This document shows positions 45,875 through 54,620 of a DNA stretch of 64,000 bases, in pieces. The notes under the pieces were generated by a model. The model was not told the DNA's origin and ran no database searches. It was given only the letters and a program-made list of their open reading frames with translations. A program made the translations under genes and the position numbers. The DNA is from Frankia sp. RB7 (lineage in GTDB: Bacteria > Pseudomonadota > Alphaproteobacteria > Rhizobiales > Xanthobacteraceae): the NCBI GenBank assembly GCA_030403585.1, contig JAUEPE010000017.1, positions 62,001 through 126,000 on the forward strand, read 5' to 3'. The first letter of the stretch is position 1, and each line of letters starts with the position of its first letter.

Positions 45875-46335
45875 CGCATAACCCTCTGCCGATGAAGCCA
45901 CGCCTGATGACGCGTCTTCGTGTACGAGCGCGGCTTTTCATTGACGGAGAGACGATTATGAACGTGCTGCCAATAATCAGGGGCAACGTCCACTGGATCG
46001 ATGCCGAGCCCCTCAATGGCATCGACCACCTTCAGCACCCGCTCGACCTTCTGCCAGCCCGTCAGCCGCAGCAAAATCTCAGCACCAGGTTTCACATAGG
46101 GTACGGTCGAACATCGCTGTCCCGATGCGGCCGCTTGCAAGACATCGGCACGTGAGATGACTGTCCCGAAATCGCTGGACGTCCAGCGGACGAAGGCAAA
46201 GATGCTCCCCGGTGCGAAGGACAGGATGCGCCGGTGGCTATCCACCTTCTGCTCCTCAACTATTCGGCCGAAGCGAATCCAATTCTCGATCCGCTTCTCG
46301 AGCCACAGCACCTCCACTTGCGTGAGTTCGCTCAT
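45871..46335 (-). CDS. DUF2840 protein
   Basis: A 154-residue soluble protein starting MSELTQVEVLWLEKRIENWI, with GSIFAFVRWTSSDFGTVISR in the middle and LLRLTGWQKVERVLKVVDAI near the end. These are the DUF2840 hallmarks. The family is found only in this element type, between parA and traF, and its function is unknown. Here no parA precedes it: the 226 bp upstream (46336-46561) contain no ParA motif in any frame. Confidence 0.87.
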   Translation of the reverse strand: MSELTQVEVLWLEKRIENWIRFGRIVEEQKVDSHRRILSFAPGSIFAFVRWTSSDFGTVISRADVLQAAASGQRCSTVPYVKPGAEILLRLTGWQKVERVLKVVDAIEGLGIDPVDVAPDYWQHVHNRLSVNEKPRSYTKTRHQAWLHRQRVMR

Positions 46336-46561
46336 GGAGTGGCGCTCCCGTTTTGGGCGCTAGTTTGTTGCTGCAAAACGGGCCGAAAACAGATTCTGGA
46401 GCGGTCTGTTGAAAGAAATCCGATGGATTTCCAGTTTGCAAAGTTAGAGCGACCGGAAAGCGGGGAGAAATGCGCTCTTAGATCCGAAACCGGACCCCGA
46501 TGGCACGAGGATCCGCACCCCGCTAGCACGAGCGTGGCTGTCCCCGATAGCGAGCTTTGAG

Positions 46562-47443
46562 TCACAGATTGTCCTCCGAGCTTGGAAGTAGGCCGCGCAT
46601 GCGAAGTCTTCCAGTCAGCACGTTGACAGTGATGGGTCTGGCGTTCCGCCGCTCGGCGCCGTCTGGATCGCGCGTGAGCGCTAGCTCGTAGCCAGGCGGC
46701 GTCTGCTGGCTGACCACTTCGCGCACGTCGTATGCAAAGTGTATGATCCGAGAGAGGCTGCCTGACTTGGCATGGAGATGCACAAGGTCAAAGCTCCAAC
46801 CAACATGCTGATGACCGCCATGCTCGCGCATGAGACGATAAAGCCAGCGACCAACTTCGTCCGTGGGATCGAAATAGACGCGAGCAATCGTCAGTATGAG
46901 CGCATCATCGATGACGCCGGCATAGAACCAGTCTGGCAGGATCAGTTCGAGCCCGAGTGGACGGCCGTTTGCATCGGCTGTCTCCTTCCACTCGTTGATC
47001 CACGAGAAACGATGACGCCGCCGCTCTGTCGGCTGACGGATCGAGGTCATGACGGTCGTCGACTGCAGTCTGTCGAGACCAGCCTTCAGCCGATCATAAT
47101 CTCGCGCACTTGTGCCGCGGCCAACGAACGTCAGGATCTCGTACGGCGTTGCAGCCATCAGGCGAGAGGTCTTCAAGCCGGCATCGCGAGCTTCGACAAT
47201 CTGGGACGCGGCCCAGATCAATACGTCGGCATCCCAAATGGTGGCCATGCCGTGCTCGGGCACGGTTTCAACGCGGATGGAGATTGCCCCGGCACGAAAA
47301 TCGATCGGCACAATCCGCTTCGTTTTTGCCAGCGAGAAGAACGGATATGCCATCAGATCCTGCGCGTCGCACGGCGCCAGATCGCCAGGCAATGCCCGAA
47401 AGAGTTCGAGCTGATCGCGCTCGGAACGGTGTTTGTGCTGCAT
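46562..47443 (-). CDS. repA: Replication initiator protein RepA
   Basis: A 293-residue RepA-type initiator (MQHKHRSERDQLELFRALPG start at 47443, 21 bases after the upstream stop). Motifs include DLMAYPFFSLAKTKR, ETVPEHGMATIWDADVLIWA, YEILTFVGRGTSARDYDRLK and FDPTDEVGRWLYRLMREHGG. In ICEs of this family it probably supports transient plasmid-like replication after excision. No iterons or origin were recognised. Read from 47464 the protein gains seven N-terminal residues. Confidence 0.88.
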   Translation of the reverse strand: MQHKHRSERDQLELFRALPGDLAPCDAQDLMAYPFFSLAKTKRIVPIDFRAGAISIRVETVPEHGMATIWDADVLIWAASQIVEARDAGLKTSRLMAATPYEILTFVGRGTSARDYDRLKAGLDRLQSTTVMTSIRQPTERRRHRFSWINEWKETADANGRPLGLELILPDWFYAGVIDDALILTIARVYFDPTDEVGRWLYRLMREHGGHQHVGWSFDLVHLHAKSGSLSRIIHFAYDVREVVSQQTPPGYELALTRDPDGAERRNARPITVNVLTGRLRMRGLLPSSEDNL

Positions 47444-47464
47444 GATCTTTGCTTCCTGCGTCAA

Positions 47465-47746
47465 TCAGCGGCGTTCCTGCCCAGCATACGGGCGTAGGCC
47501 CGACTGCTTCTTGGCGGGCAACACGGTCCCCTTGCCGGGATCGGAGGTTGACGTTTTGGCGCCGCGATCGGCCCAGGCTTTCAGATCGTCCAATGCATAG
47601 ACGACACGTCCGCCGATCTTCCGATAAGTCGGCCCGGTGCCGTACGTCCGATGCTTCTCAAGCGTACGACCGGAGAGGCCGAGATAACGCGCGGCCTCCG
47701 GTGTTCGCAGGAAGCGCGGTGGTAGACCTGCCATTGGATCGGGCAT
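47465..47746 (-). CDS. AlpA/MerR-like helix-turn-helix regulator
   Basis: A 93-residue protein from ATG 47746. Its HTH_17 domain reads RFLRTPEAARYLGLSGRTLE, then KHRTYGTGPTYRKIGGRVVY and ALDDLKAWADR. Such small proteins activate integrase or excision genes (AlpA, Xis). It sits 21 bp upstream of repA and is probably in the same transcript. Alternative starts are 47767 and 47734; the domain is unaffected. Confidence 0.85.
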   Translation of the reverse strand: MPDPMAGLPPRFLRTPEAARYLGLSGRTLEKHRTYGTGPTYRKIGGRVVYALDDLKAWADRGAKTSTSDPGKGTVLPAKKQSGLRPYAGQERR

Positions 47747-47878
47747 TTGAGAGCTCCAGGGTGACACTCGCTGCGCGCGGCGGTGCCGGCGTGTGTGCGG
47801 TCATCATGGAGAAGGGCGATCTCGGAGGGGGATGCCGGAAATTGAAGGGGCGATTTTCGATACCCTCGGAAAGTGGCG

Positions 47879-48653
47879 CTACGAATCTTTGCGCGCCGGT
47901 CGCAACAGTTTGCGATAGCCGCCTCGCACCAATGCGGCGCCGCTCTGCACAATACGGATGGTCCGATTGCGCAGATCGTGCGTTTTCCACGCGCGATCCG
48001 GGATACGCTTTTGGCCGAAAAGTGTTGCCGCGACGATGCGATAGGTGCCGCCAGCACCGTGAGCGTCCAACGCGCGAAGGGCCGCGCTCAAGCGCTCGCG
48101 CTTCTGTTTGGATAGTTCATGAAAGGCGGGGCCCGCCCGCCGCCCGTTCATGGCGCGCCACAGCCGTCGCGCCGCGTACGCTCGCGCGTCGAAATCTCTG
48201 TCGAACGGCAGCTCTGCCATGTAGTGGGCGCCGACACATGGCGGTTCTCTCGACCAGACACGGTGATCGACTGTGCCAACACGCAGCACCACGTGCCAAC
48301 CATCCTCCGAGCGGCGCACCTGGCCGGCCGCAAGCTCAAGCGATCGCGGCGATATAGCCAATTGATCAAAAGGTGATGGCGCTACTATGACTGGAACGAC
48401 TGATGGAAGCACCTCAGGCGCCCAATAGACCGTCTCTTCCCTGAATGACCGCAGAGGGTCATGGGCGAAAGCAGATGCCCCACTTCCTCCTGAATTCGTG
48501 CGTCACTTGACCATCTGGGCAATTGGCGATCATCGCACTGTAGTCGCGTTGATAATCCGTGTTACGACGCAGGCATTCCCAGGCGATATCGGTAATTTCT
48601 GCATGTTGAAGGCTTCGGTAGGACTCCGGCGAGCGCCAGTCGAACTCAGGCAT
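47879..48653 (-). pseudogene. DUF6499/DUF2285 regulator-like gene, frameshifted
   Basis: The 5' part from ATG 48653 reads MPEFDWRSPESYRSLQHAEI through YSAMIANCPDGQVTHEFRRK, then WGICF (DUF6499) and ends at a TGA near 48459. The remainder continues one frame over at about 48470 with FAHDPLRSFREETVYWAPEV and the DUF2285 domain (DLRNRTIRIVQSGAALVRGG) to 47879. Intact family members carry both parts in one chain and begin the gene block before repA. A one-base change at TTTCGCCC accounts for it. A ribosomal frameshift is possible but less likely. Confidence 0.75.
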
Positions 48654-48817
48654 GATCTCAATTCCATTGCACGCAGCTAACTAAGATTGCAGCGCAATAA
48701 TTGTGATCTATCCAGTTGTGGGAAGTCTCTATTTAAGCACCATGTGGTGCTCCGAGTGCACCACGGTTCGACCGGAGAAAGCGATTTTTAGCTTGAGCTT
48801 GCGAGGACAAATTTCTT

Positions 48818-49090
48818 CTAATTTGCGCCGTTGCCACGCAAAAGACGCCCCTGTTCGGATACCCATTGAGCGCGAGACAGATGACTCCGGTAGGCGTTGA
48901 ATGCCCGGTCCGGCTCGGTCGTCGGATCAATATGCAAGACTATTCGGGCCACCTCCCGCCAGTCTGCTCCTTCGCCGTTGGCCTGCAGCAGCCGAACGTA
49001 CGTTATCGCGTGCTGCTCATCGTATGATGTCAGCATTGGCTCGGCGGGAGCCACATCAGCCACACTAGGATCAAGCGGCGGAGTCTGCAT
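48818..49090 (-). CDS. Small DUF2285-related protein, copy A
   Basis: A 90-residue protein from ATG 49090. It reads MQTPPLDPSVADVAPAEPML, then YDEQHAITYVRLLQANGEGA, DWREVARIVLHIDPTTEPDR and ends HLSRAQWVSEQGRLLRG. It is a small helical protein that in trb-type elements accompanies the DUF6499/DUF2285 gene; its function is unknown. It is divergent from the XRE gene at 49186 and a close paralogue is at 50098. Confidence 0.8.
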   Translation of the reverse strand: MQTPPLDPSVADVAPAEPMLTSYDEQHAITYVRLLQANGEGADWREVARIVLHIDPTTEPDRAFNAYRSHLSRAQWVSEQGRLLRGNGAN

Positions 49091-49152
49091 GATCTCTCGA
49101 TTAGACGATTGTGTTGCGGTCCATAATGGTTGGCGCAAGTGCGCTTTGTTAA

Positions 49153-49173
49153 GTATATCGAGGTGCAATATAC
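49153..49173. promoter_or_regulatory. Candidate operator between divergent copy-A genes
   Basis: A perfect inverted repeat GTATAT-N9-ATATAC lies 13 bp upstream of the XRE gene start and between the two divergent genes. Its size and place suit an XRE-family dimer. The corresponding place of copy B has only a shorter GCCA-N9-TGGC repeat, so the two regulators may have diverged in target. Confidence 0.45.
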
Positions 49174-49185
49174 TGAGCAAGCGGC

Positions 49186-49428
49186 ATGCTTTCCCGCATG
49201 GATTTGCGGGAGACATTCGCCACAAACTTGCGTCGTCTACGCAATGGTAAGGGATGGTCTCAAGACGAACTCGCGTTGGAAGCCAGGATAAGCCGCAGCT
49301 ATTTGAGCCAGCTTGAGAAGGGCGTGTACCACGTCAGCATCAAAGTCATTGGTCGTCTCGCCGATAAGCTGGATGTCGAACCTGATGAATTCTTGAAGCG
49401 GGTCACCAAAAGAGCGCGCGCCAAGTAG
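49186..49428 (+). CDS. XRE-family transcriptional regulator, copy A
   Basis: An 80-residue protein that is almost entirely a Cro/C1-type HTH: LRETFATNLRRLRNGKGWSQ, then DELALEARISRSYLSQLEKG and VIGRLADKLDVEPDEFLKR. The tail is basic. It probably represses or activates the divergent small gene and itself. A second ATG lies at 49198. Its relative at 50482 shares the layout but is only moderately similar. Confidence 0.87.
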   Translation: MLSRMDLRETFATNLRRLRNGKGWSQDELALEARISRSYLSQLEKGVYHVSIKVIGRLADKLDVEPDEFLKRVTKRARAK

Positions 49429-49878
49429 GCTTGATTCGCGAACTCGCATGCCCGGTGAGCGCCGATCGCGGATATGCGTGCGTCCGCCGATCCCATAAGC
49501 TAGATCCGCGACGATGCGTAAGCTCCTCGCGAGAAAAGCCGGCATAGGCGTACCTAACTGCGCGGTTTATCCATCAGACTACCCACTCCATCAAACGCTT
49601 TGCCTTACCCTTAAGTCTTGAGTTCAAGACGCATGTCTTGATGACCTGGTCTTGTGCAAAGGCGAATCAAAGATGTTTTCTGGCTTGCGGCCTTCCTCGC
49701 ACAAAACCATCTCGCGAATCGCCTCGTGTCGGGCTTCGAAAATCGTCGTAGGAAGGTCTCGCGATCCCCGTCGGTCCGGGTAAAGATCCGCTATCGTGCA
49801 ACCTTGGTTCCCGCCACGAACGGCCATGGCGAAGAATTGTCAAAGTGCGTCAGTGTCGGCCGGCCCGTCGTGGGAAAT

Positions 49879-49935
49879 TTAAGCATTTCCAAGGCTTCGG
49901 GAGGACTCCGGCAAGCGCCAGTCCAACTCCGGCAC
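49879..49935 (-). pseudogene. Truncated DUF6499 start in copy B
   Basis: From GTG 49935 the minus frame reads VPELDWRLPESSRSLGNA and then stops (TAA at 49879). It is a copy of the first 15 codons of the DUF6499 gene at 48653. Similarity ends exactly where the duplication begins, so this marks the breakpoint. Confidence 0.65.
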
Positions 49936-50097
49936 GATTTCATCTCCATTTCGCAATCAACTGAGATTACCACGCGATACATGTGACCTATTCGGTTGTG
50001 GGAAGTCTCTATTTCAGCACCATGTGTTGCTCCGGGTGCGCCACGGCTCAACCGGAGAAAGGAATCTTCATTCGATGGTTTGCGCGATAGATTTATT

Positions 50098-50370
50098 CTA
50101 ATCTAACCGGTTATTGCGCAAGAGACGTCCCTGCTCTGTCATCCACTTGGCCCGTGCGAGATGGCTTTGGAATGCTTGGCGCGCGCGGTCCAGCTCTCGA
50201 ATGGGATCGATGTGAAGAACGATACGAGCCACGTCTTCCCAGTTGGCCCCTTCGCCATCGGCCTGCAGAAGCCGAATGTAAGTCACAAGATGCTGTTCGT
50301 CGTACTCTGTCGGGGTTGCGGCAGTCGGCGCTACATCCGCTACGTCAGGATCCAGAGACGGTGTTTTCAT
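50098..50370 (-). CDS. Small DUF2285-related protein, copy B
   Basis: A 90-residue paralogue of the gene at 48818: MKTPSLDPDVADVAPTAATP, then YDEQHLVTYIRLLQADGEGA, NWEDVARIVLHIDPIRELDR, HLARAKWMTEQGRLLRN. It has the same length, strand and divergent XRE neighbour. It is intact, which argues that both copies are still under selection or that the duplication decays slowly. Confidence 0.8.
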   Translation of the reverse strand: MKTPSLDPDVADVAPTAATPTEYDEQHLVTYIRLLQADGEGANWEDVARIVLHIDPIRELDRARQAFQSHLARAKWMTEQGRLLRNNRLD

Positions 50371-50481
50371 GTATTTGTTCAGAACTGCTCAAAAGCTGCA
50401 CCACGGTTTGCGAGCCAAACTAGCCAAATAAGAGGGTTATAGCCAGTGGTTTAATGGCCTACAAAATGGCTGCCTCTGCGC

Positions 50482-50763
50482 ATGGACGCTCGTGCGCTCG
50501 TGGCCTGGAATGTTCGTCGGATCCGCGTCAATCGCGGTGTCCCTCAAGAGCAATTGGCATATGACGCGGGAATCGATCGTTCGTACATGAGTGGCATTGA
50601 ACGGCAAGCTGAGAATCCCACTATCGATCTGCTTGACCGGCTCGCCAGGACCCTCGATGTTCAATTGTCGGAGCTCTTCCTCCTGCCTCCGCGGGGAGCA
50701 GCGATGCCAAAAGCATTGCCAAAGGGTCGAAAGCCTATCCGATCAACCACTAAAAAGAAGTAG
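50482..50763 (+). CDS. XRE-family transcriptional regulator, copy B
   Basis: A 93-residue Cro/C1-type HTH protein: ALVAWNVRRIRVNRGVPQEQ, LAYDAGIDRSYMSGIERQAE, NPTIDLLDRLARTLDVQLSE, LFLLP, then a Lys/Arg-rich tail (KALPKGRKPIRSTTKKK). Its core differs markedly from the copy-A regulator, so the pair may bind different sites or was replaced by recombination. Confidence 0.87.
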   Translation: MDARALVAWNVRRIRVNRGVPQEQLAYDAGIDRSYMSGIERQAENPTIDLLDRLARTLDVQLSELFLLPPRGAAMPKALPKGRKPIRSTTKKK

Positions 50764-51711
50764 CACCTCCGCAATTTTTTGACCGTTCAGAATGCCATGT
50801 GAGGCATTGCTTTCCTTTCTTCTTCCGCGAGCCGGGCCGCAGACCCGACGAGCCCCGGGCGCTGATTTGCGTCCGCGGCGCCGATCTATCTTGCCCGTCG
50901 GCGGCGATGTACATGCCTCTGGGAGGACGGCCGCGCAGCAATGCCTAACTTGCATGTCCTATCCGATTAGACCGCCTCCTCCATCAAACGCTTTGGCTTG
51001 CCTTCGAACTCAAGACACGCGTCCTGATGAGCCTTCTCGCGTGCAACTGCCGCGACGCCCTGTACGAAATCAAGGATGCTTGCTTTTGGCATTCCTCGCA
51101 CAGGACCGTTTTGTTGACCTTCGTGGCGTCGGGCTTAGAAAACCCTCCCTTGCGCAGGAATTTTCTCCCGGTCTTCGTCAGTCCGAGCAACCATTTTTCC
51201 CGTGCGGCCTCGATATCCCGCACGGGAGGAAAATGCGTGAGTGCCGCCGGACAGCGCGGAGGTAGAAGCCGGCGATCCCTGCGTCTTGCCCCACCTGTTG
51301 AGTCGCCCCGGGGACTCTTACCCGGCGGCGCTTACGAAATCGGACATGAGGCTCACACCTCATCCGACTTCTGTGAAGGTTTGCGGATGCCGGCCCCATG
51401 ACGGTGGCGCCGCGCACACGGGGGTCGGCGTCCGCAAACCTCCAAGGGAGGAAACCGCGGGAGTGGGCACGTAGGTGGGGCGGCGTGGGGCTATGGGGAT
51501 TTGAGCGCCGCGGATGAGGTGTGTGATCGGAATCGAGGCGATCCAGCAATCTGGCCGACGGTAAAGCGGCTCATGCATGAGCGCTGGATCGGGTCGAACG
51601 CGGTGAATTCCCGGACGATTTGAGACGACGGCTGGATGTCCGAGCGAGCTCTGCCGTGGCCGGTCGAGAGGCAGCGTGCGCGAGGAGCTGTTTTGCGGGA
51701 TTGTGACCCGG
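50764..51711. other. Stretch between XRE copy B and the IS91 transposase
   Basis: No firm gene is seen. On the minus strand two overlapping candidates compete: a 79-residue frame 50984-51223 with GGFSKPDATKVNKTVLCEEC, and a 41-residue frame 50967-51092 starting MPKASILDFVQGVAAVAREK. The matching block of copy A keeps MVLCEEGRKP and the ending KRLMEWVV, so a small gene may once have existed here. The right part leads into the IS91 end hairpin. Confidence 0.4.
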
Positions 51712-52878
51712 TCATGAGGTGTCGATTGGTGGAGCTGTTGGCCGATGCTGTGGCGTGGCACCGCGCTCGAAGACCTCGATAACGATCATGCGACCGCCGC
51801 AGCATGGACAAGTCGGCTTGGTTTGATCGGCGGCGATGGTGGCAGGCTCGGCCTGGGAGTGTGAAACGGTGAGCAACTGACGCGCTCGGGCGATGTTGTC
51901 GGCGCGCGTGCCGCTGGCCAACAGGCCGTAGTGACGGATGCGGTGGAAACCTTGCGGCAGGACGAACTCACCGCTTGAGAGTGTCATGAGCTTCTGGCGG
52001 TCGCGACCCTCGGCGCGATAGTCCTTCCACCGGAAGGTGACGCCGGAGCGGTCGCAGGCGATCAGCCGGCTGTTGGCGATGGCGACGCGGTGGGTGTAGC
52101 GCGACAGATAGGCCAGCACGGCCTGTGGCCCGCCGAACGGACGCTTTGAGTAAACGACCCATTCGGCGCGGCGCAGCGGTGCCAGATAGGCTGCGAACGC
52201 CTGCGTGTCGGCGAGAGCGGCATGATCGCCGAAGAACTTCAGGTGGCCGGCTTTGTCGGCCGCGATCAGCTTCTCCAGGAGCAACCGGCGGAACAGGCGC
52301 GAGAGCACGCGCACCGGCAGGAAGAAGCCGGGTCGGCAGGATATCCAGCTTTTGCCGTCGAGCGAGATGCCGCCGCCGGGCACGATCATGTGGACGTGCG
52401 GGTGATGGGTGAGCGCCGAGCCCCAGGTGTGGAGAACCGAGGTGATGCCGACGCGGGCGCCGAGGTGCTTGGGGTCGGCGGCGATCGTGGTGATGGTCTC
52501 GGCCGAGGCCTTGAACAGCAGGCCGTAGACGACGGCCTTGTTCTGGTAGGCGATGGCGGCGATGGCCGCGGGCAGCGTGAACACGACATGATAGTACGGC
52601 ACCGGCAACAACTCGGCTTCCCGATCGGCGAGCCATTCCTTCGCTGCGGCACCTTGGCACTTCGGGCAGTGCCGGTTGCGGCAGGAGTTGTAGGCGATGG
52701 TCGTATAAGCGCAGTCCGTACAGCGTGCGACATGGCCGCCAAGGGCTGCCGTGCGGCAACGCTCGATCGCCGACATCACCCTCAACTGGTCGAGGCTGAC
52801 ATGGCCGGCATGGGCTTGACGCCAGGCCGGGCCATGGCTGCGGAAGATATCCGCAACCTCCAGCGCCGGGCGCGACAC
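51712..52878 (-). CDS. IS91-family transposase (HUH, rolling-circle type)
   Basis: A 388-residue Y2-type transposase from GTG 52878. The N-terminal zinc-binding region is RCTDCAYTTIAYNSCRNRHC, then PKC. The HUH metal site is THHPHVHMIVPGGG near residue 158. The tyrosine region is in VLAYLSRYTHRVAIANSR near 255. A second cysteine cluster (CPCCGG) lies near the end. No interruption is seen, so the transposase looks complete. Confidence 0.93.
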   Translation of the reverse strand: MSRPALEVADIFRSHGPAWRQAHAGHVSLDQLRVMSAIERCRTAALGGHVARCTDCAYTTIAYNSCRNRHCPKCQGAAAKEWLADREAELLPVPYYHVVFTLPAAIAAIAYQNKAVVYGLLFKASAETITTIAADPKHLGARVGITSVLHTWGSALTHHPHVHMIVPGGGISLDGKSWISCRPGFFLPVRVLSRLFRRLLLEKLIAADKAGHLKFFGDHAALADTQAFAAYLAPLRRAEWVVYSKRPFGGPQAVLAYLSRYTHRVAIANSRLIACDRSGVTFRWKDYRAEGRDRQKLMTLSSGEFVLPQGFHRIRHYGLLASGTRADNIARARQLLTVSHSQAEPATIAADQTKPTCPCCGGRMIVIEVFERGATPQHRPTAPPIDTS

Positions 52879-52890
52879 GCGAGCCGCGCG

Positions 52891-53779
52891 TCAGGCAGGC
52901 GGCTCGGCCTTGGGTTCGTTCGTCTTGGGAAGCAGCGGCGCGAGACGGTCCAACGGGCTCATGACGTCGCGGATCGTCTTGGCCGCAACCCGGGTGTAGA
53001 GCGCCGTGGTCTCGAGCTTGGCGTGGCCGAGCAGAACCTGGATCACCCGTATGTCGATGTTCTGTTCGAGCAAGTGGTGGCAAAGCTGTGGCGCAAGGTG
53101 TGCGGCGTCACCCGCTTCGTAATCTCCGCGATCTCCGCCGCAGCGTGGCACGCGCGCGTGAGCTGGCGCGTCGTCATCGGGTTGGCCGGGTTCTGGCCCG
53201 GAAACAGCCAACCCTGCGGCCGTGCGATGCGATACCACTCGCGCAGAAGATCGAGCAGCACCGGGGAAAGCATCGCATGGCGATCTTTGCGGCCCTTGCC
53301 TGCTCGACGCGCAACATCATGCGCTGGGAATCGACATCGGACACCTTCAGCGAGATCACCTCGGAAACGCGCAGCCCGGCGCCGTAGGCGACGCTCAGCG
53401 CCGCCTTATACTTGAGGCTCGGCGCAGCCTCGAGAAAGCGCGCAACCTCGTCGGGGCTCAAAACAACCGGCACCTTGCGCGGCTCATGCATGAACGCCAG
53501 CTGCTTGGCGAGGTCGGGACGATCAAGCGTCACATTGAACAAGAACGGCAGCGCCGAGACAGCGGCGTTGATCTTCGGCGTGCCCGCGCCACACCATGCC
53601 AGATGCAGCCGGAAGCCGCGCACATCCTCTGCTTTGGCCGCGTCGGGAGAGCGGCCAAGAAACGCGGCGAACTCCTTGACCCTTTGCACGTAGTCATGTT
53701 GGGTCTTCGGCGCGAACTTGCGGATCGACATGTCTTCGATCATGCGCCGGCGTAACGGGCTCACGGCCTGGTCGGTCAT
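52891..53779 (-). pseudogene. IS91-associated tyrosine recombinase, two frameshifts
   Basis: The gene starts MTDQAVSPLRRRMIEDMSIR at 53779 and would code for about 295 residues. It changes frame twice. After MMLRVEQ (about 53300) one G of a GGG run is missing. After TLRHSFAT (about 53075) one C of a CCC run is missing. Restoring both gives the full catalytic set: ARPQGWLFPGQNP, TPHTLRHSFAT, then LEQNIDIRVIQVLLGHAKLE and ALYTRV with the tyrosine. Both changes are one-base deletions in short homopolymers. Confidence 0.8.
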
Positions 53780-53831
53780 GGAGGTGCTCCTGTCTTGAGT
53801 GAGGTTTGTAGTTCCTCGATCTCAAGACAGG

Positions 53832-54151
53832 ACGCTTCCGCACGCTACGCCCTCGATAGTCGCTAGATGCCCGCCCCAAGCGCCCTACCGCGCGAGCGGT
53901 TTAGTCCGCTGTCTTCCAACGGAAGGTCGACACGGTACAGGTCGTGGCCCCGGAGGTCGTGTATCTCGTGGAGCAAAGCCGCCCGGACGCGCGCCTCCAA
54001 TAGCGCCGTAGCGGGCGGGCGGCTTCGCGGTGGTCACCGACAGTCATCCGGGAAGATCGGGTTGCGACGCGCCAACGCAACCGAGGAACCCTCCGGCACG
54101 GTAAGCATAGATAGGCGTACACGGCAGGCAGGTTCGTAATCTCTGGCAGTC
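53832..54151. other. Stretch after the IS91 element
   Basis: No complete gene is seen in about 320 bp. On the minus strand a fragment ARVRAALLHEIHDLRGHDLY, then RVDLPLEDSGLN can be read near 53900-54010, but with no start or domain context, so it is left unassigned. Confidence 0.4.
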
Positions 54152-54442
54152 TTGCTAACTACGACTATCGAAATTCGGCAAACCTCAATTGTTCGATTGG
54201 GGACCGATTTGTCTCGGACAGGTTGCGGCGCTTCCCTTCGCGTGCGGTCAGTTTTAATCTTGGCCTTGCCGTGGATAGTTAAGGTCAAGAATTGGGACGG
54301 CTCTATCGCTGACGTTGTGATGGTCGACCGGGCCGCGGCCCGCTCCGTCGTAGACGCCCATCGTAGCTCCAAGCGGGAAGCTTGGATCGTGGATACGGAA
54401 GGTCGCAGAGTAGATGACGCGCCCGAAGAACCCGCCGACTGA
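54152..54442 (+). CDS. Small hypothetical protein
   Basis: The convincing part is the C-terminal half: VKNWDGSIADVVMVDRAAAR, then SVVDAHRSSKREAWIVDTEG and RRVDDAPEEPAD, a compact alpha/beta-like sequence seen in small proteins of this bacterial group. The first 45 residues may be non-coding, and TTG codons near 54260-54275 are alternative starts. A GC-rich imperfect hairpin follows at 54464-54495. Confidence 0.45.
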   Translation: MLTTTIEIRQTSIVRLGTDLSRTGCGASLRVRSVLILALPWIVKVKNWDGSIADVVMVDRAAARSVVDAHRSSKREAWIVDTEGRRVDDAPEEPAD

Positions 54443-54620
54443 GGCGATTCAATTTACAAAAACGCCGCCCGCTTAAATGTCTCGCGAGCGGCGGGTTTCC
54501 AGCCCCGGGAGGGTGTGATGCAAAACCCCGGTGCGCTTATCGTGCTACGCCGCCATCGGAAACCATTTTCAGGCCCGATCGTATCGAATAGAGGACCCGC
54601 CGGACTCTAAAGGCTTGCAG

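Larger units (their letters stand above)
48609..49890. repeat. Tandem duplication, copy A (about 1.28 kb)
   Basis: Homology with copy B begins at GAAGGCTTCGG (48608-48618) and follows the same order: the start of the DUF6499 gene, a conserved promoter-like block (GTGGGAAGTCTCTATTT at about 48718), a small minus-strand DUF2285-like gene, an XRE gene, then a shared block around 49590-49780. Start-codon offsets to copy B are 1,282, 1,280 and 1,296 bp. Divergence is visible in every segment, so the duplication is old. Confidence 0.75.
49891..51190. repeat. Tandem duplication, copy B
   Basis: This segment repeats copy A directly after it, with the same gene order and orientation. It carries an extra 100-150 bp between the XRE gene and the shared block at about 50966 (CATCAAACGCTTTG also at 49588), so the right part is offset by about 1.4 kb. 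The right limit is approximate. Confidence 0.7.
51377..53831 (-). mobile_element. IS91-family element with accessory tyrosine recombinase
   Basis: The element is read from a strong imperfect 21-bp inverted repeat (51377-51397 with 51421-51441) beyond the transposase stop to a perfect 11-bp inverted repeat (53789-53799 with 53821-53831) before the recombinase start. The two genes between run on the minus strand, recombinase first. IS91 elements make no target duplication and none was found. Exact ends are inferred from the hairpins. Confidence 0.6.

Noticed and set aside
52222..53415. 397-residue plus-strand frame across the IS91 genes
   Set aside because: It is antisense to two recognised genes and is a GC-rich shadow.
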